A DNA stretch of 64,000 bases from Bolinopsis microptera (Eukaryota > Ctenophora > Tentaculata > Lobata > Bolinopsidae). The stretch covers positions 15,451,628-15,515,627 of the forward strand of contig NC_087075.1 in NCBI RefSeq assembly GCF_026151205.1. Direction: 5' to 3'. The translations under genes were made by a program, and so were the position numbers. Positions within the stretch are counted from its first letter, which is position 1, and every line of letters starts with the position of its first letter. Shown here piece after piece: positions 26,501 to 40,019 of the stretch. Below the pieces are notes generated by a model, which worked only from the letters and a program-made list of their open reading frames with translations, did not search any database and was not told the origin of the DNA.

Positions 26501-29500
26501 TAAGGGAATAATATCACAGTTTTTAACCATGAAATCAACCAAGAATCGTTTACTGCATCAGTTTCTCTTACCCGAAATCAGTTTCTTTTACCCAATCTTA
26601 TCTTAATTGTTAATCATTATATCAGGGACTGTGTTGGTGAGCTGCTCAACAATGGAACTTGTGATGATCAGTGCTGTAAGTTTCAACATGCTACTGTAAT
26701 TTAAATATGAAAATTAAGTTCAATGATAAACAATTTCTGCCCAATGCCTGCCGATTTAAATAATAAATAAGCTAACACATTTAAGCGTTCAAAACTTTTC
26801 AGGTCAAACAGTAAACGGAGACTGGACAGATTGGGGAAATTGGAGCGAGTGTGATTGTGATCACAGTACTGGAACAGGAACATGGAACAGAACTAGATCT
26901 TGTACCAACCCACCACCTTCTTGCTATGGAACGTAAGGGAATAATGTCACAGTTTTTAACCATGAAATCAACCAAGAATCGTTTACTGCATCAGTTTCTC
27001 TCACCCAAAATCAGTTTCTTTTACCCAATCTTATCTTAATTGTTAATCATTATATCAGGGACTGTGTTGGTGAGCTGCTCAACAATGGAACTTGTGATGA
27101 TCAGTGCTGTAAGTTTCAACATTCTACTGTAGTTTGAATATGAAAATTAAGTTCAATGATAAACAATTTCTGCCCAATGCCTGCCGATTTAAATAATAAA
27201 TAAGCTAACACATTTAAGCGTTCAAAACTTTTCAGGTCAAACAGTAAACGGAGACTGGACAGATTGGGGAAATTGGAGCGGGTGTGATTGTGATCACAGT
27301 GCTGGAACAGGATCATGGAACAGAATTAGATCTTGTACCAACCTACCACCTTCTTGCTATGGAACGTAAGGGAATAATGTCACAGTTTTTAACCATGAAA
27401 TCAACCAAGAATCGTTTACTGTATCAGTTTCTCTCACCCAAAAATCAGTTTCTTTTACCCAATCTTATCTTAATTGTTGATCATTATATCAGGGACTGTG
27501 TTGGTGAGCTGCTCAACAATGGAACTTGTGATGATCAGTGCTGTAAGTTTCAACATTCTGCTGTAGTTTGAATATGAAAATTAAGTTTGATATTAAACAA
27601 GTTCTGCCCACTGCCTGTCAATTGAAAGAATAAATTTATAAATCAGCTGCCAGATTTAAACATTCAAAATATCTCAGGTCAAACAGTAAACGGGAACTGG
27701 ACAGATTGGGGAAATTGGAGCGGGTGTGATTGTGATCACAGTGCTGGAACAGGAACATGGAACAGAACTAGATCTTGTACCAACCCACCACCTTCTTGCT
27801 ATGGAACGTAAGGGAACAATGTCACAGTTTTTAACCATGAAATCAACCAAGAATCGTTTACTGCATCAGTTTCTCTCACCCAAAAATCAGTTTCTTTTAC
27901 CCAATCTTATCTTAATTGTTGATTATTATATTAGGGACTGTGTTGGTGAGCTGCTCAACAATGGAACTTGTGATGATCAGTGCTGTAAGTTTCAACATGC
28001 TACTGTAGTTTGAATATGAAAATTAAGTTCAATGATAAACAATTTCTGCCCAATGCCTGCCGATTTAAAAAATAAATCAGCTGCCAGATTCAGTACTCAA
28101 AATATCTCAGGTCAAACAGTAAACGGGAACTGGACAGATTGGGGAAATTGGAGCAGGTGTGATTGTGATCACAGTACTGGAACAGGAACATGGAACAGAA
28201 CTAGATCTTGTACCAACCCACCACCTTCTTGCTATGGAACGTAAGGGAACAATATCACAGTTTTTAACCATGAAATCAACCAAGAATCGTTTACTGCATC
28301 AGTTTCTCTCACCCAAAAATCAGTTTTTCTTACCCAATCTTATCTCAATTGTTGATCATTATATCAGGGACTGTGTTGGTGAGCTGCTCAACAATGGAAC
28401 TTGTGATGATCAGTGCTGTAAGTTTCAACATTCTACTACACTTTGAATATGAAAATTAAGTTCAATACCATAATAAACAATTTCTGCCCAATGCCTGCCG
28501 ATTTAAAGAATAAATCAGCTGCCAGATTCAAGTACTCAAAATATCTCAGGTCAAACAGTAAACGGAAACTGGACAGATTGGGGAAATTGGAGCAGGTGTG
28601 ATTGTGATCACAGTGCTGGAACAGGAACATGGAACAGAACTAGATCTTGTACCAACCCACCACCTTCTTGCTATGGAATGTAAGGGAATAATGTCACAGT
28701 TTTTAACCATGAAATCAACCAAGAATCGTTTACTGCATCAGTTTCTCTTACTCAAAATTCAGTTTCTTTTACCCAATCTTATCTTAATTGTTAATCATTA
28801 TATCAGGGACTGTGCCGGTGAGCTGCTCAACAATGGAACTTGTGATGATCAGTGCTGTAAGTTTCAACATTCTACTGTAGTTTGAATATCAAAATTAAGT
28901 TCAATGATAAACAATTTCTGCCCACTGCCTGTCAATTTAAAGAATAAATCAGCTGCCAGATTTAAGCATTCAAAATATCTCAGGTCAAACAGTAAACGGA
29001 AACTGGACAGATTGGGGAAATTGGAGCAGGTGTGATTGTGATCACAGTGCTGGAACAGGAACATGGAACAGAACTAGATATTGTACCAACCCACCACCTG
29101 CTTGCCATGGAACGTAAGGGAATAATATCACAGTTTTTAACCATGTAATCAACCAAGAATCGTTACTGCATCAGTTTCTCTCACCCAAAAATCAGTTTCT
29201 TTTACCCGATCTTATCTTAATTGTTGATCATTATATCAGGGACTGTGTTGGTGAGCTGCTCAACAATGGAACTTGTGATGATCAGTGCTGTAAGTTTCAA
29301 CATGCTACTGTAGTTTGAATATGAAAATTAAGTTCAATACCGTAATAAACAATTTCTGCCCAATGCCTGCCGATTTAAAGAATAAATCAGCTGCCAGATT
29401 TAAGTACTCAAAATATCTCAGGTAAAACAGTAAACGGAAACTGGACAGATTGGGGAAATTGGAGCAGGTGTGATTGTGATCACAGTGCTGGAACAGGAAC

Positions 29501-32500
29501 ATGGAACAGAACTAGATCTTGTACCAACCCACCACCTTCTTGCTATGGAACGTAAGGGAACAATATCACAGTTTTTAACCATGAAATCAACCAAGAATCG
29601 TTTACTGCATCAGTTCCTCTCACCCAAAATCAGTTCCTCTCACCCAAAAATCAGTTTCTTTTACCCAATCTTATCTTAATTGTTAATCATTATATCAGGG
29701 ACTGTGTTGGTGAGCTGCTCAACAATGGAACTTGTGATGATCAGTGCTGTAAGTTTCAACATTCTACTACACTTTGAATATGAAAATTAAGTTCAATACC
29801 ATAATAAACAATTTCTGCCCAATGCCTGCCGATTTAAAGAATAAATCAGCTGCCAGATTCAAGTACTCAAAATATCTCAGGTCAAACAGTAAACGGAAAC
29901 TGGACAGATTGGGGAAATTGGAGCAGGTGTGATTGTGATCACAGTGCTGGAACAGGAACATGGAACAGAACTAGATCTTGTACCAACCCACCACCTTCTT
30001 GCTATGGATCGTAAGGGAACAATGTCACCGTTTTTAACCATGTAATCAACCAAGAATCGTTTACTGCATCAGTGTCTCTCACCCAAAAATCAGTTTCTTT
30101 TACCCAATCTTATCTTAATTGTTGATCATTATATCAGGGACTGTGTTGGTGAGCTGCTCAACAATGGAACTTGTGATGATCAGTGCTGTAAGTTTCAACA
30201 TTTTACTGTAGTTTCAATATGAAAATTAAGTTCAATACCGTAATAAACAATTACTGCCCAATGCCTGCCGATTTAAAAAATAAATCACCTGCCAGATTTA
30301 AGTACTCAAAATATCTCAGGCCAGACAGTAAACGGAAACTGGACAGATTGGGGAAATTGGAGCGGGTGTGATTGTGATCACAGTACTGGAACAGGAACAT
30401 GGAACAGAACTAGATCTTGTACCAACCCACCACCTTCTTGCTATGGAACGTAAGGGAATAATATCACAATTTTTAACCATGAAATCAACCAAGAATCGTT
30501 TACTGCATCAGTTTCTCTCACCCAAAAATCAGTTTCTTTTACCCAGTCTTATCTCAATTGTTAATCATTATTATATCAGGGACTGTGTTGGTGAGCTGCT
30601 CAACAATGGAACTTGTGATGATCAGTGCTGTAAGTTTCAACATGCTACTGTAGTTTGAATATGAAAATTAAGTTCAATGATAAACAATTTCTGCCCAATG
30701 CCTGCCGATTTAAAGAATAAATTTATAAATCAGCTGCCAGATTAAAGTACTCAAAATATCTCAGGTCAGACAGTGAACGGAAACTGGACAGATTGGGGAA
30801 ATTGGAGCAGGTGTGATTGTGATCACAGTACTGGAACAGGAACATGGAACAGAACTAGATCTTGTACCAACCCACCACCTTCTTGCTATGGAACGTAAGG
30901 GAATAATGCCACCGTTTTTAACCATGAAATCAACCAAGAATCGTTTACTGCATCAGTTTCCCTCACCCAAAAATCAGTTTCTTTTACCCAATCTTATCTT
31001 AATTGTTAATCATTATATCAGAGACTGTGTTGGTGAGCTGCTCAACAATGGAACTTGTGATGATCAGTGCTGTAAGTTTCAACATGCAACTGTAGTTTGA
31101 ATATGAAAATTAAGTTTGATGATAAACAATTTCTGCCCACTGCCTGTCAATTTAAAGAATAAATAAGCTAACACATTTAAGCGTTTAAAACTTTTCAGGT
31201 CAAACAGTAAACGGAAACTGGACAGATTGGGGAAATTGGAGCGGGTGTGATTGTGATCACAGTACTGGAACAGGAACATGGAACAGAACTAGATATTGTA
31301 CCAACCCACCACCTTCTTGCTATGGAACGTAAGGGAATAATGTCACAGTTTTTAACCATGAAATCAACCAAGAATAGTTTACTGCATCAGTTTCCCTCAC
31401 CCAAAAATCAGTTTCTTTTACCCAATCTTATCTTAATTGTTGATCATTATATCAGGGACTGTGTTGGTGAGCTGCTCAACAATGGAACTTGTGATGATCA
31501 GTGCTGTAAGTTTCAACATTCTACTACAGTTTGAATATGAAAATTAATTTCAATAATAAACAATTTCTGCCCAATGAGGCATCATGTAGCCTCCAGGCTC
31601 GACAAACCCCGACAAACCCCGACGTGTCGAGATATGTCGTATCATGTCGGGCCCACCGGCTACATGATGCCTTCTTGTGTAGTGTTTTTCCACGTAAAGC
31701 TTGATGACTCCGTCTCGGCTTTTTGTTGGGAGACTCAAAAAAAAATTTTAAAAAATCTTTTTTAAATTACGTTAAAAAAAATAAAAAAATAAAAAAATAA
31801 AATTAAATAAAAAAACCTCCAGGCTCGACAAACCCCGACAAACCCTGACAAACCCCGACACACCCTGACAAACCCCGACAAACCCCGACAAACCCCGACA
31901 TATCCCGACAGACCCCGACGTGTCGAGATATGTCGTATCATGTCGGGCCCACCAGCTACATGATGCCTCCAATGCCTGCCGATTTAAAGAATAAATCAGC
32001 TGCCAGATTTAAGTACTCAAAATATCTCAGGTCAGATAGTAAACGGAAACTGGACAGATTGGGGAAATTGGAGCAGGTGTGATTGTGATCACAGTACTGG
32101 AACAGGGACATGGAACAGAACTAGATCTTGTACCAACCCACCACCTTCTTGCCATGGAACGTAAGGGAATACTGATATATTTCACAGTAAAACAGATCTA
32201 TAATCTTATTACACTTGTACGTAGTCTTTTACTTATACAAAAAAATTTAGATTTGGATTCAATAATTGAATAAAACTTGATTGATACTGAAACAAAATAC
32301 ACACTAGGGACTGTGTTGGTGAACTTCTTAATAATGGAACTTGTGATGATCGATGCTGTAAGTGCTAAAAAGCTTAAAATACAATTTACCTTGAATGTTG
32401 TATTTTGTCTCTTAATGATGATGATGTCATCTCTGCTGGTCAATCATTTAAGAGAAGTCATTCAAATACTCAAGTTACTAATTTCCCTTGTAAGGTCTGA

Positions 32501-34201
32501 CAGTTGATGGAGAATGGAGCGATTGGACAAATTGGGGGGACTGCTTTTGTGAGTCAGCAGAGAACTCAACCTCTTCATTAGGCTATAGAAGAAGGAACAG
32601 AACCTGTTTTAACCCTGTTTGCTATGGTCTAGACTGCCCTGGAAATAGTACAGCAAAGTTGGACTGCTCTGATCGCTGCAGTGAGTACAGTTGTTCTGAA
32701 TTAAAAGGGGTGGGCTGAATACAGGATCACAGGGTGATAACATAAAATATTTAGATAAAATTTAGGTTAAATTTTATGAGACATATTGAACAGATGAGTC
32801 TTAGAAAGCATATATATTATAGGCCAGCATTTTTCTGAGCCTCTTTCGTTTATAGATGTTATTATATAAAATCAAGGTTATATTCAATATTTGGACTAAC
32901 TTTAAATCCATAACCAGTGATGTGCAAGAAAGGGATGATGTACAATTCTGCAACTGATGATTGCACTGTTTGTGGTAGGAGAACGTTCAGTGCTATGTCC
33001 TCTCATTCTTGTTCAGCTTGTCCAAATGGCAAAGATTCTCTCAAAGGATCAACTAATGTAGCAGATTGTTTTCATGGTGTGTTTCTAATTTATAATCATC
33101 AAGGAACAATGTATCTCAGATTTGATTGTAATGTAGCATTTAAATTAAATGCTAACCAAATTTATTCATTTCATATTAAATTCTGTTAAATTCCTTTCTT
33201 AGTTGTAAGTAATAATATGGCTAAATTTTAATTTTTCATTAAAACAGACTTTTACACTAGAACATGGTTGCTACGAGGACAACGTTTTCGGAGCTGGTAG
33301 TGTCCTAAAAGTGCTGAACCGAACATCAGACATAAAAGCTTGCATCCTGGGTTGTAGATCACAAGATGGTTGCTCAAGAGTTTCTTTCTCTCAGAATGGT
33401 ACCTGTTGGCTGCACCGTAAAAGGGTCATTGGGGCTGACCACTCTGAATCTAGAAATGGAGTGGTGTCAACCTCATTAAAATGTCTAGGTATTAATTTAT
33501 CCTACTACTTTGCTTTTATTCAAAAAGTTATGTAATATAAAATGTCAATTAAATTTCCCATGTTTCCCATTTAAATTTCAATGACCTTCAAATCTGAATC
33601 AGTTGCTCCAAAACAGCTAAAAATATCTTTATAGAGCCAAGCTCAGAACATGGTTGCTATTGGAATAGATTTAAGATGAAACTCACTGCTTTGAACAACA
33701 AAAATAAAAATCCAAAACTTGTACTTATTCAGATGGTTGCAAGCCAGGATACAGATTCGATGTTGTAACTGAAAGATGCTCAGTTTGCCCATTGAATACT
33801 GCCTGCAACGGACTAACTCTCAAGGGGGACTCATGTCCAGCAAGAAGCTTCAGTCTACCTTACGTGACAGGGAGATGTGTTTCCTTAGCATGGTTGTCTA
33901 TCCCTGTGGTGCTCGTTCTCCTGACTGTGCTGGTCATTGCTTCCATCAGGACTTGGAAAAAGAAAGCCAGGGTACAACCATCACAGGTATTTAGGTATAG
34001 CAGATAGCAATTTATTGTAAGTGTTAAATAGTGACACAAATTAAAAAAATAGTGACACAATTGTTCAAAGTGCAATAAACATACCTAATTGTCATTAAAC
34101 ATTTGCAGGAATGTGTAGAGAATGTATATCAACAGTCTGGATATTTTGAAGCAGGGCTTACACTTGAACAAGAGTTGATCAGCCCTTCTTTTGGTGGGTA
34201 A
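23510..34201 (+). CDS. Single-pass receptor with 18 thrombospondin type-1 repeats and an unrecognised N-terminal domain
   Basis: I assembled 40 exons with consistent phases, total 4,494 nt, 1,497 aa. Exon 1 (23,510-23,564) is a signal peptide, MSDKFLLGIILLLMGAEQ. Exon 2 (24,121-24,579) is a ~150-aa domain I do not recognise, ending SDSAATDYY; the minus-strand cluster at 48-53 kb shares it. TSP1 repeats follow: two single exons (24,701-24,880; 25,132-25,311), fifteen split over two exons (25,496-32,357) and one single exon (32,495-32,680). Then come a cysteine-rich exon (32,918-33,076), a PAN/apple-like exon beginning HGCYEDNVFGAGS (33,261-33,488), an exon with CKPGYRF and a membrane helix SIPVVLVLLTVLVIASI then RTWKKKA (33,733-33,986), and a 30-aa tail containing ENVYQQSGYFEAG (34,109-34,201). 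Nearly all junctions are phase 1, as in shuffled extracellular modules. Function unknown; a cell-surface recognition or adhesion role is inference. Confidence 0.85.
25496..32357 (+). repeat. 15 tandem ~434-bp units, each a two-exon TSP1 repeat
   Basis: First-half exons of exactly 130 nt start at 25,496, 25,928, 26,370, 26,803, 27,236, 27,678, 28,111, 28,550, 28,984, 29,422, 29,881, 30,320, 30,765, 31,199 and 32,031; each is followed by a 50-nt exon reading DCVGELLNNGTCDDQC or close. Spacing is 432-459 bases, except the last, which is lengthened by a transposon. Every unit codes 60 residues with WTDWGNW (a C-mannosylation-type WxxWxxW), six cysteines and an NRT glycosylation site. All splice sites and frames checked are intact, with exons and introns about equally similar between units, which points to recent amplification or homogenisation. 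Confidence 0.93.
31577..31968. mobile_element. 392-bp MITE with GACAAACCCC array, inserted in a TSP1 intron
   Basis: Ends AGGCATCATGTAGC and GCTACATGATGCCT are perfect 14-bp inverted repeats. The flanks show CCAATG on both sides (31,571-31,576 and 31,969-31,974), and the other TSP1 units provide the empty site (GCCCAATGCCTGCC). Inside are two copies of a block with 11-bp CGACAAACCCC units followed by GTGTCGAGATATGTCGTATC, separated by an A-rich spacer; a third internal copy of the terminal repeat is at about 31,659-31,672. Removing element plus duplication restores the 434-bp spacing. Confidence 0.92.
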
Positions 34202-37200
34202 CTTCTTATCTAACACCCAACATATATCTTAGCTATAAATAGAACTAGCAAATTGGGGATACAAATTGGGTTGAGTAGATGAAATGAATGGTAACCTCAG
34301 GTACTTAATTGTTGTTAATAATACAGGAAGACAATGCTACTTGGCTAATGGTATAGTGGCAGATTTGAAAATTCGCCATTAGTTAAGTGACAAATTTATG
34401 CAGCAAGTAATGTATAATATTCTTTTAAGCATATAATTTCTCTGCATGATTGAATTCCAATTTCTCCAGCTATCTTCCGAATATTCAAGAAAATGGATAC
34501 GAATAACGTGTATAGATGTAATGATGTTTAAGAACATATACAATTATGAACCATAGAATTAGAACTAGAATTATAATCAAATTTACCCAGCAATACAATA
34601 AGAATACAAATAATTTAAAGAAGCTTCAAACTGCTGTGCATGACATTCAAGTCAGTCAAAAAGTGCAAGAAGAATACCCTTCTAAGGACATCAATCAAAA
34701 CGTCATATAGTATGTAATAAGTTATAAGTTAATGAATATGGTATAGTGAGATTGAACATTAAACTGTGGGCATGAAGGTAACCATTAAAATAGTACGAAA
34801 ATTACATAGATACCCGTTTTGACATTTGTTGTCAAAATTATGTACATTTCTATGCAGAGAAGTACAGAACTTAGAGTAAAAAATGGCATCAGGTCACACG
34901 TGGTAAGCGGATAAAGTAAGAGAGACATACGTCTTACAGATCTATACTTCTTCAATTAAGTTTTTATAATGTAAACTTGCGGCTTAATTTGGTCAGTAAA
35001 ACACAGGGGATCCTGCAAATTAACAAAGACTCCGAAACACGTTATAGTTAGCACAGATGCGGAGTGTAAAAATAGTCAAAGCTATTGTTAATTTCACATG
35101 ATGAGACACCATTAATTACATAAACCATAATATGGCCTAGAGAGTTCTTGCTAACTGTGATGTCTTGAAAGGCGGATAACATACGTTCAAATAGGATTAT
35201 TTTAAACTCGGAACACAGTTATCTAGTATACTTAGCCACGATTTAAAGCAGCCAATAACTAAGTTCTGATGACTTTGTACAAAGTGATATTTATGAGATA
35301 TAAATATTTTATTTTTGCAGTGGTATCTCCAGCCAGAGACGAGATAAAAGAAACAAACCTGTAAACAACAGCACAACATGCAATAGAGCAAACACTCGAG
35401 AGTGATATGATTCTGGATTTGACCCCAATTATCCTTTTTCAAACTTAAGAACTTAAAACGAAGAATCAAACCTTATGACAGTAAAGAATAAAATTTTTCA
35501 AACAGTATACACATAATGTCACAATGACCCTATGTAAAGAGAAAAAACTCAAAGTTTTGAAAATCACCCTTGGCCACCTATGACAGTAAAAAATTAACGT
35601 GCAGTACAACTATTTAAAATGATAATTGTAGCACTTGATTTTAATACGATCTGTGATCCAAACAGTTGGAGTGAAATGGATGATTGAACATTAATTGTAT
35701 GAAGGAAATCTCCAATCTGACTCATTCAGTAAAGAACTCTTTTATGATAATTAAAGGTATGATAAGAGTAATGATCAAATTTGATTAAATGTAATTAATC
35801 CAAGTTCATAAAAAATGAATTCTAGTGAATAGAATAATAGAATGATCAAATTTCATTTACTACCCTAACTTGATCATTTTAAAATTCGATAACAATTTTT
35901 AATGAAAATTCATTGTGATTTCAAAATTAAAATATCCATTGTGGCTGATATGATATAAATTTAAATGCAAATGATGCAAGGATAAATATATCACAAATTT
36001 GAATTACATCATGTATATATGAATCACTTACACTTTTTAATTTTATTATAGCTTAATACATTTTATAACTGCAAAGTGGTTCATTGCGATTTAAAATCAA
36101 CTTATTAAATTAAGATTCCGATCCAAAAACAAGATTATTATTTACAATTGTTTTTATAATATTATAATTGTATGTTTATTGTGAAATGATTTACGGTTTT
36201 AACCTAAAAACGATTTATTCTTGAATTAATTCGTATGAAAATTAATTTTTGCCAAAAATTAACCTTTTTGCATCACAGTGGATTGATTCACAATTGCGAT
36301 GTCAATCCTTCGCAGCTCGGTGAGACCCGGTGTGCAGTGGTGTATTTCGCCTTCACCCTACCATGTGCTTTTGCGCCCATGCGGGCGCGCTCAAGAAAAC
36401 AACAATTTTATTTAGTTTCAATTAAAGCAAACATATATTTTATATATAACTAGCAGGACTTTTTTCACATGTAAGGAAAAGGCGGCCTGAGGCGGGCACA
36501 CGCTACTGCAAGGGCTACTGCAAGGGCTCTGGATAGAGTTACTATCGAAGTAGATGTGGTTGCGAGAAGAAGCGCGGCGCAGCCCAGTAGTGCATATCGC
36601 TACAACGCAGTGGCACCCTTATGACCAATCCATATTTTCACTTTGTAAAAATGCGCTTCGCGTCAATCTTACATACAATTAATGCATTATAGCGCGATGC
36701 ATTACTGTGCCGCGCCGCGCACTCAATTATGCTTATCGCAACGACTAGATCGACGAAATGAATTGATTGACGATGTCAATCCGTCGAGATCGTTGCTCTG
36801 CGAAACAGTTAGCAGAGCAACGATCGACGATGCGAAGCAAGAATGCTAGTTTGCGCGGCGCGTCGAAGCGGCGAAGTCCTCCAACGAAATTAATTGACAT
36901 TGCCAATTGCATCGTTAATTAATTAACGCATGATGCAAGTTTTTTTGATTTATGTTTTTTTTGGCGAAGTTTTACTATAAATGGCAGCGTTTGATCAAAA
37001 ACCTGGTTTCAGCCCCCCTGTGAGCTCCATCGCCCTGAAAATGTGCGGATGCTAATTGGATGTTATATTAGAGCGCACATGACCAGCATTCACGTGATCG
37101 TTTAGAACCATAGAACCAATCACAGCCGCGCAAAAAATCACGTGCACTCCAACTACCAATTGGAAAAAAGTAACGTATAAGCTACAAGAGCCGCGCGCTG

Positions 37201-37999
37201 AGTTAGATTATAAAATCTGATTATTTGATTGTAAAATCGCATAAACTCGCTTACTTGCGCGTTTTAAAGGGTTTAATGACGCCAGGCTATGTTTATAAAC
37301 ATAATAGCCTGGGGTCCTCAGGTAAAGTGCCACAGTTTCTGTGGTTTAACAAAATTCATGGTTAAGCCTTGTATATTGTAGAAGATATATTCACATCACA
37401 ATGCATTCGGATGGATAATTAGCATACAAGGATGAAATGACCTTTAAATATGACCACCAGCTATATCATGTAACCATAGCTCCGAAATAAATAAATTACT
37501 CTACATAGATACATTTGGCCTGTACTGATTACATTGTGGTCCCCAGGGGTTCAGTAAAGCCCTTGCAGGCAACTGGGTCCGTTTACCATCCAGTACGTCT
37601 TGCCAGTACTGCCACAAACTGTAACCAAATGTTTAAAAATTAGATAGCATTTGCTAAAATTTTAAATTTGAAGTCAGTTAAACAAAAATTCAGTTAAACA
37701 AAAATTCAATTTTATGCCATTTATTACAATGTAAACAAGTTTACAATAAATCAATTTGATATTTAAAGGAATCCTAATTCAATGTGTAGTATGGTGGTCA
37801 CTCTTTAAATAGATTAGATATAGGTTGACGGGGCAAAGGAGTGTGCGTGCTGTTCGCTCACACCAAACGGCAACCTAGTAAATGTTTTGTATGGACACCG
37901 GTCTCCATCACGATACAAAATTAGGATTGTAAAATTCATTGTATAACTTTTAGTGCAGTGGAGGTAGCGGTGTGGTGCATTAATAGAGTGACAGCCTAC
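34202..37999. other. Gene-poor spacer after the TSP1 receptor gene
   Basis: Nothing I can call as a gene. The 34.2-36.2 kb part is very AT-rich. A patch at about 36,480-36,900 is rich in GCGCG words and stands out in composition, and 37,010-37,330 is moderately GC-rich. Either could be old mobile DNA. The 3' UTR of the receptor gene should occupy the first few hundred bases. Confidence 0.4.
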
Positions 38000-38019
38000 T
38001 GATTTAGAGTTGTTTTTAA

Positions 38020-38235
38020 GTGAGCATAATAGGTATATTTTTGGACCTAAAGGCTTTTTGGACCCAAGAGCTTTTTGGACCCAAGAGCTTTTTGGACCCA
38101 AGAGCGTTTCAGACTGTTGCTCCGAAAATCTGGAACCAACTACCAATTGGAATTAAGACTTGTTCTGATGTTGATCTGTTCAAAACATTATTAAAAACTC
38201 ACCTGTTTAAGAAAAGTTATGGCATGAGCGATTAA
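38020..38235 (+). pseudogene. LINE reverse transcriptase C-terminal remnant
   Basis: A 72-codon frame ends with a tail typical of CR1/L2-type reverse transcriptases: FQTVAPKIWNQLPIGIK, then SDVDLFKTLLKTHLFKKSY. Only this end remains; the palm domain and endonuclease are not found upstream. A 22-bp stretch (GACCCAAGAGCTTTTTG) is repeated about three times at 38,050-38,105 inside the frame, so the sequence has also been altered after insertion. Confidence 0.75.
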
Positions 38236-39377
38236 TTGACAGTATAACTTTATGTTATTTGCTTAAACTGTTTAGGATGCAACCTAATGTCATGATCTTT
38301 TTGAACTTATTAGCAATTAGACTGTTAGCTCGCTTCATAAGCATGTCATCTTCGTTCCAAAACTTTTTATGTCCTATGCATACACTCCTTGATAGTTATC
38401 TTGATCTAGTATCTTTGTTTCACACAATAGAGCATAAGTTTTGTGGTTTATCCACTGGGCTTAGAGTTTGTGTTTAAGCTACCAAATTTTATTAGTAAAA
38501 CAAATTTTTTTTGATATTTGCAATATAACTAATAAGGGTAAATTTGTCTTATTTGCAGACGAAACAAATATTATTATTTATTTAGTATGGCAACTTTAAA
38601 ATTGGTTCTTTTAATCATTTATTAAATATCACTTTAAAAATATATAAATCTGGAATCTGTTCACACTGTGAACCAGTCCTATAAAAAAGACCCTCTTAAA
38701 TTAAATATTAAAAACGTCTCAATAATGGAAATTGTCATACAATTAAGAAATTTACCAAATTCTTAATATCTACCGTAAGAGAAAATACCTACCTAAGTCA
38801 ATGTCTACCTGTAATACACTAAATATTAGGTAAAATACATAGGTGGTAGAGTCAGCACACATTTACCAAAAACAAAATAAATTTGTTGTCAAATAGATCA
38901 TGAAATGAAATGAAATAATGTGCTTGTATACCGCCCATATGGTTAGCAACTGACACAAGTGCCAGGTACTAACCATGTCAGAGCAGTTCTAAAGGGTGAG
39001 GTGAAAACATCCAGCAACAAACAACTAAATCATCTCAAAAACAAATCTATTTAGGAAAAATTAAAACTTTAAATATATCATATAGTAATCATAGGAAGAT
39101 TTATTGATATATACCACACTACGATTAACAATAAACCACCAGAAAACACTTCAAAAGTAACATAATATACTTATAGGAATCATAGGAAGGAATCATAGGA
39201 AGGTCAATCTTCTTAATTTTATAATTTAATTATAATCTTTTACCCTAACTATGATGTTGTGGCATTTTATACATAACTTAAATTCAAAAATGTATGATAT
39301 GTATTGATTGAATAATTGGTAATAAATTTAACTTTTAATCTTGTTTTGCTCTTATGAGTGGGTCAATCATTTATTTT
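38236..39377. other. Spacer with fragments of dispersed repeat
   Basis: No exon recognised. At 38,901-38,990 a GAAATGAAATGAAATAATGT stretch leads into TGCTTGTATACCGCCC and a short hairpin-like TGGTTAG/CTAACCA pair, which has the look of a dispersed repeat. A similar ATTTCATTTC stretch in the opposite orientation is at about 56,990-57,025. Confidence 0.4.
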
Positions 39378-40019
39378 TAATTGTAGTTGACGAAATGAGA
39401 GTCTCCACTCAGTGTGTTAAAACATAATTCTTTGTCGACGTTTCGGCTACATGCCTTTGTCATAAACAGGACGTACTGAAAACTTACATAGCTGCAAAAA
39501 TACAATGTTAAAATAATCTATTAATACTACGAAAATAACAACAACAAATAACATCTTAAAACACAACAACGATCACAAATTTTTCCAAAAGAAACATAAA
39601 ATATAACGGCTAAAAGAAACCACACCGCAACAAGCCGTGAACAATTCCTCATAGTACTACAAACATTTTACCAAGATAGCTCCTTTATAAAACTAAGTAA
39701 TCAAAAATTATCTAGGTTTATAAGTTCAATATTACATTAACTTCCAAGTATATTTTATCCAATCACCTTCATTTACGGACTCAGACAATTGAGTATTTAT
39801 TTCTGGGTTTTCACGTTTTATTAGAACCGACTGCCACAATTGACGGTCCACATAGTCTTTACATCTTTTTCGAACTATAAACCGAAACGGTATGTTTGGC
39901 ATTGAAATGTCTGCATGCTCCTCTAGGTAGTGCTTCCCCATGGCCGTAGATTTATTGCCATCCCTTACTGATTTGTAGTGTTCCCAGGCTCTACTTCTTT
40001 TAAACCTACCAGTTTCTAC
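39378..40019 (-). mobile_element. Penelope-like element 3' end, inverted copy
   Basis: On the minus strand, a frame from ~40,010 to 39,732 reads ETGRFKRSRAWEHYKSVRDG, then GKHYLEEHADI and a C-terminus RENPEINTQLSES, matching the C-terminal part of a GIY-YIG endonuclease of Penelope-like elements (conserved R, EH and N positions). The 3' flank includes CATGTAGCCGAAACGTCGAC. The reverse-transcriptase part is missing. At 40,016 it meets a second copy pointing the other way, forming a head-to-head pair whose arms match almost base for base. Confidence 0.8.

Noticed and set aside
35197-36453. Short open frames (about 70-90 codons) in the AT-rich spacer
   Set aside because: No splice context, no recognisable motif and composition as expected from random AT-rich DNA.
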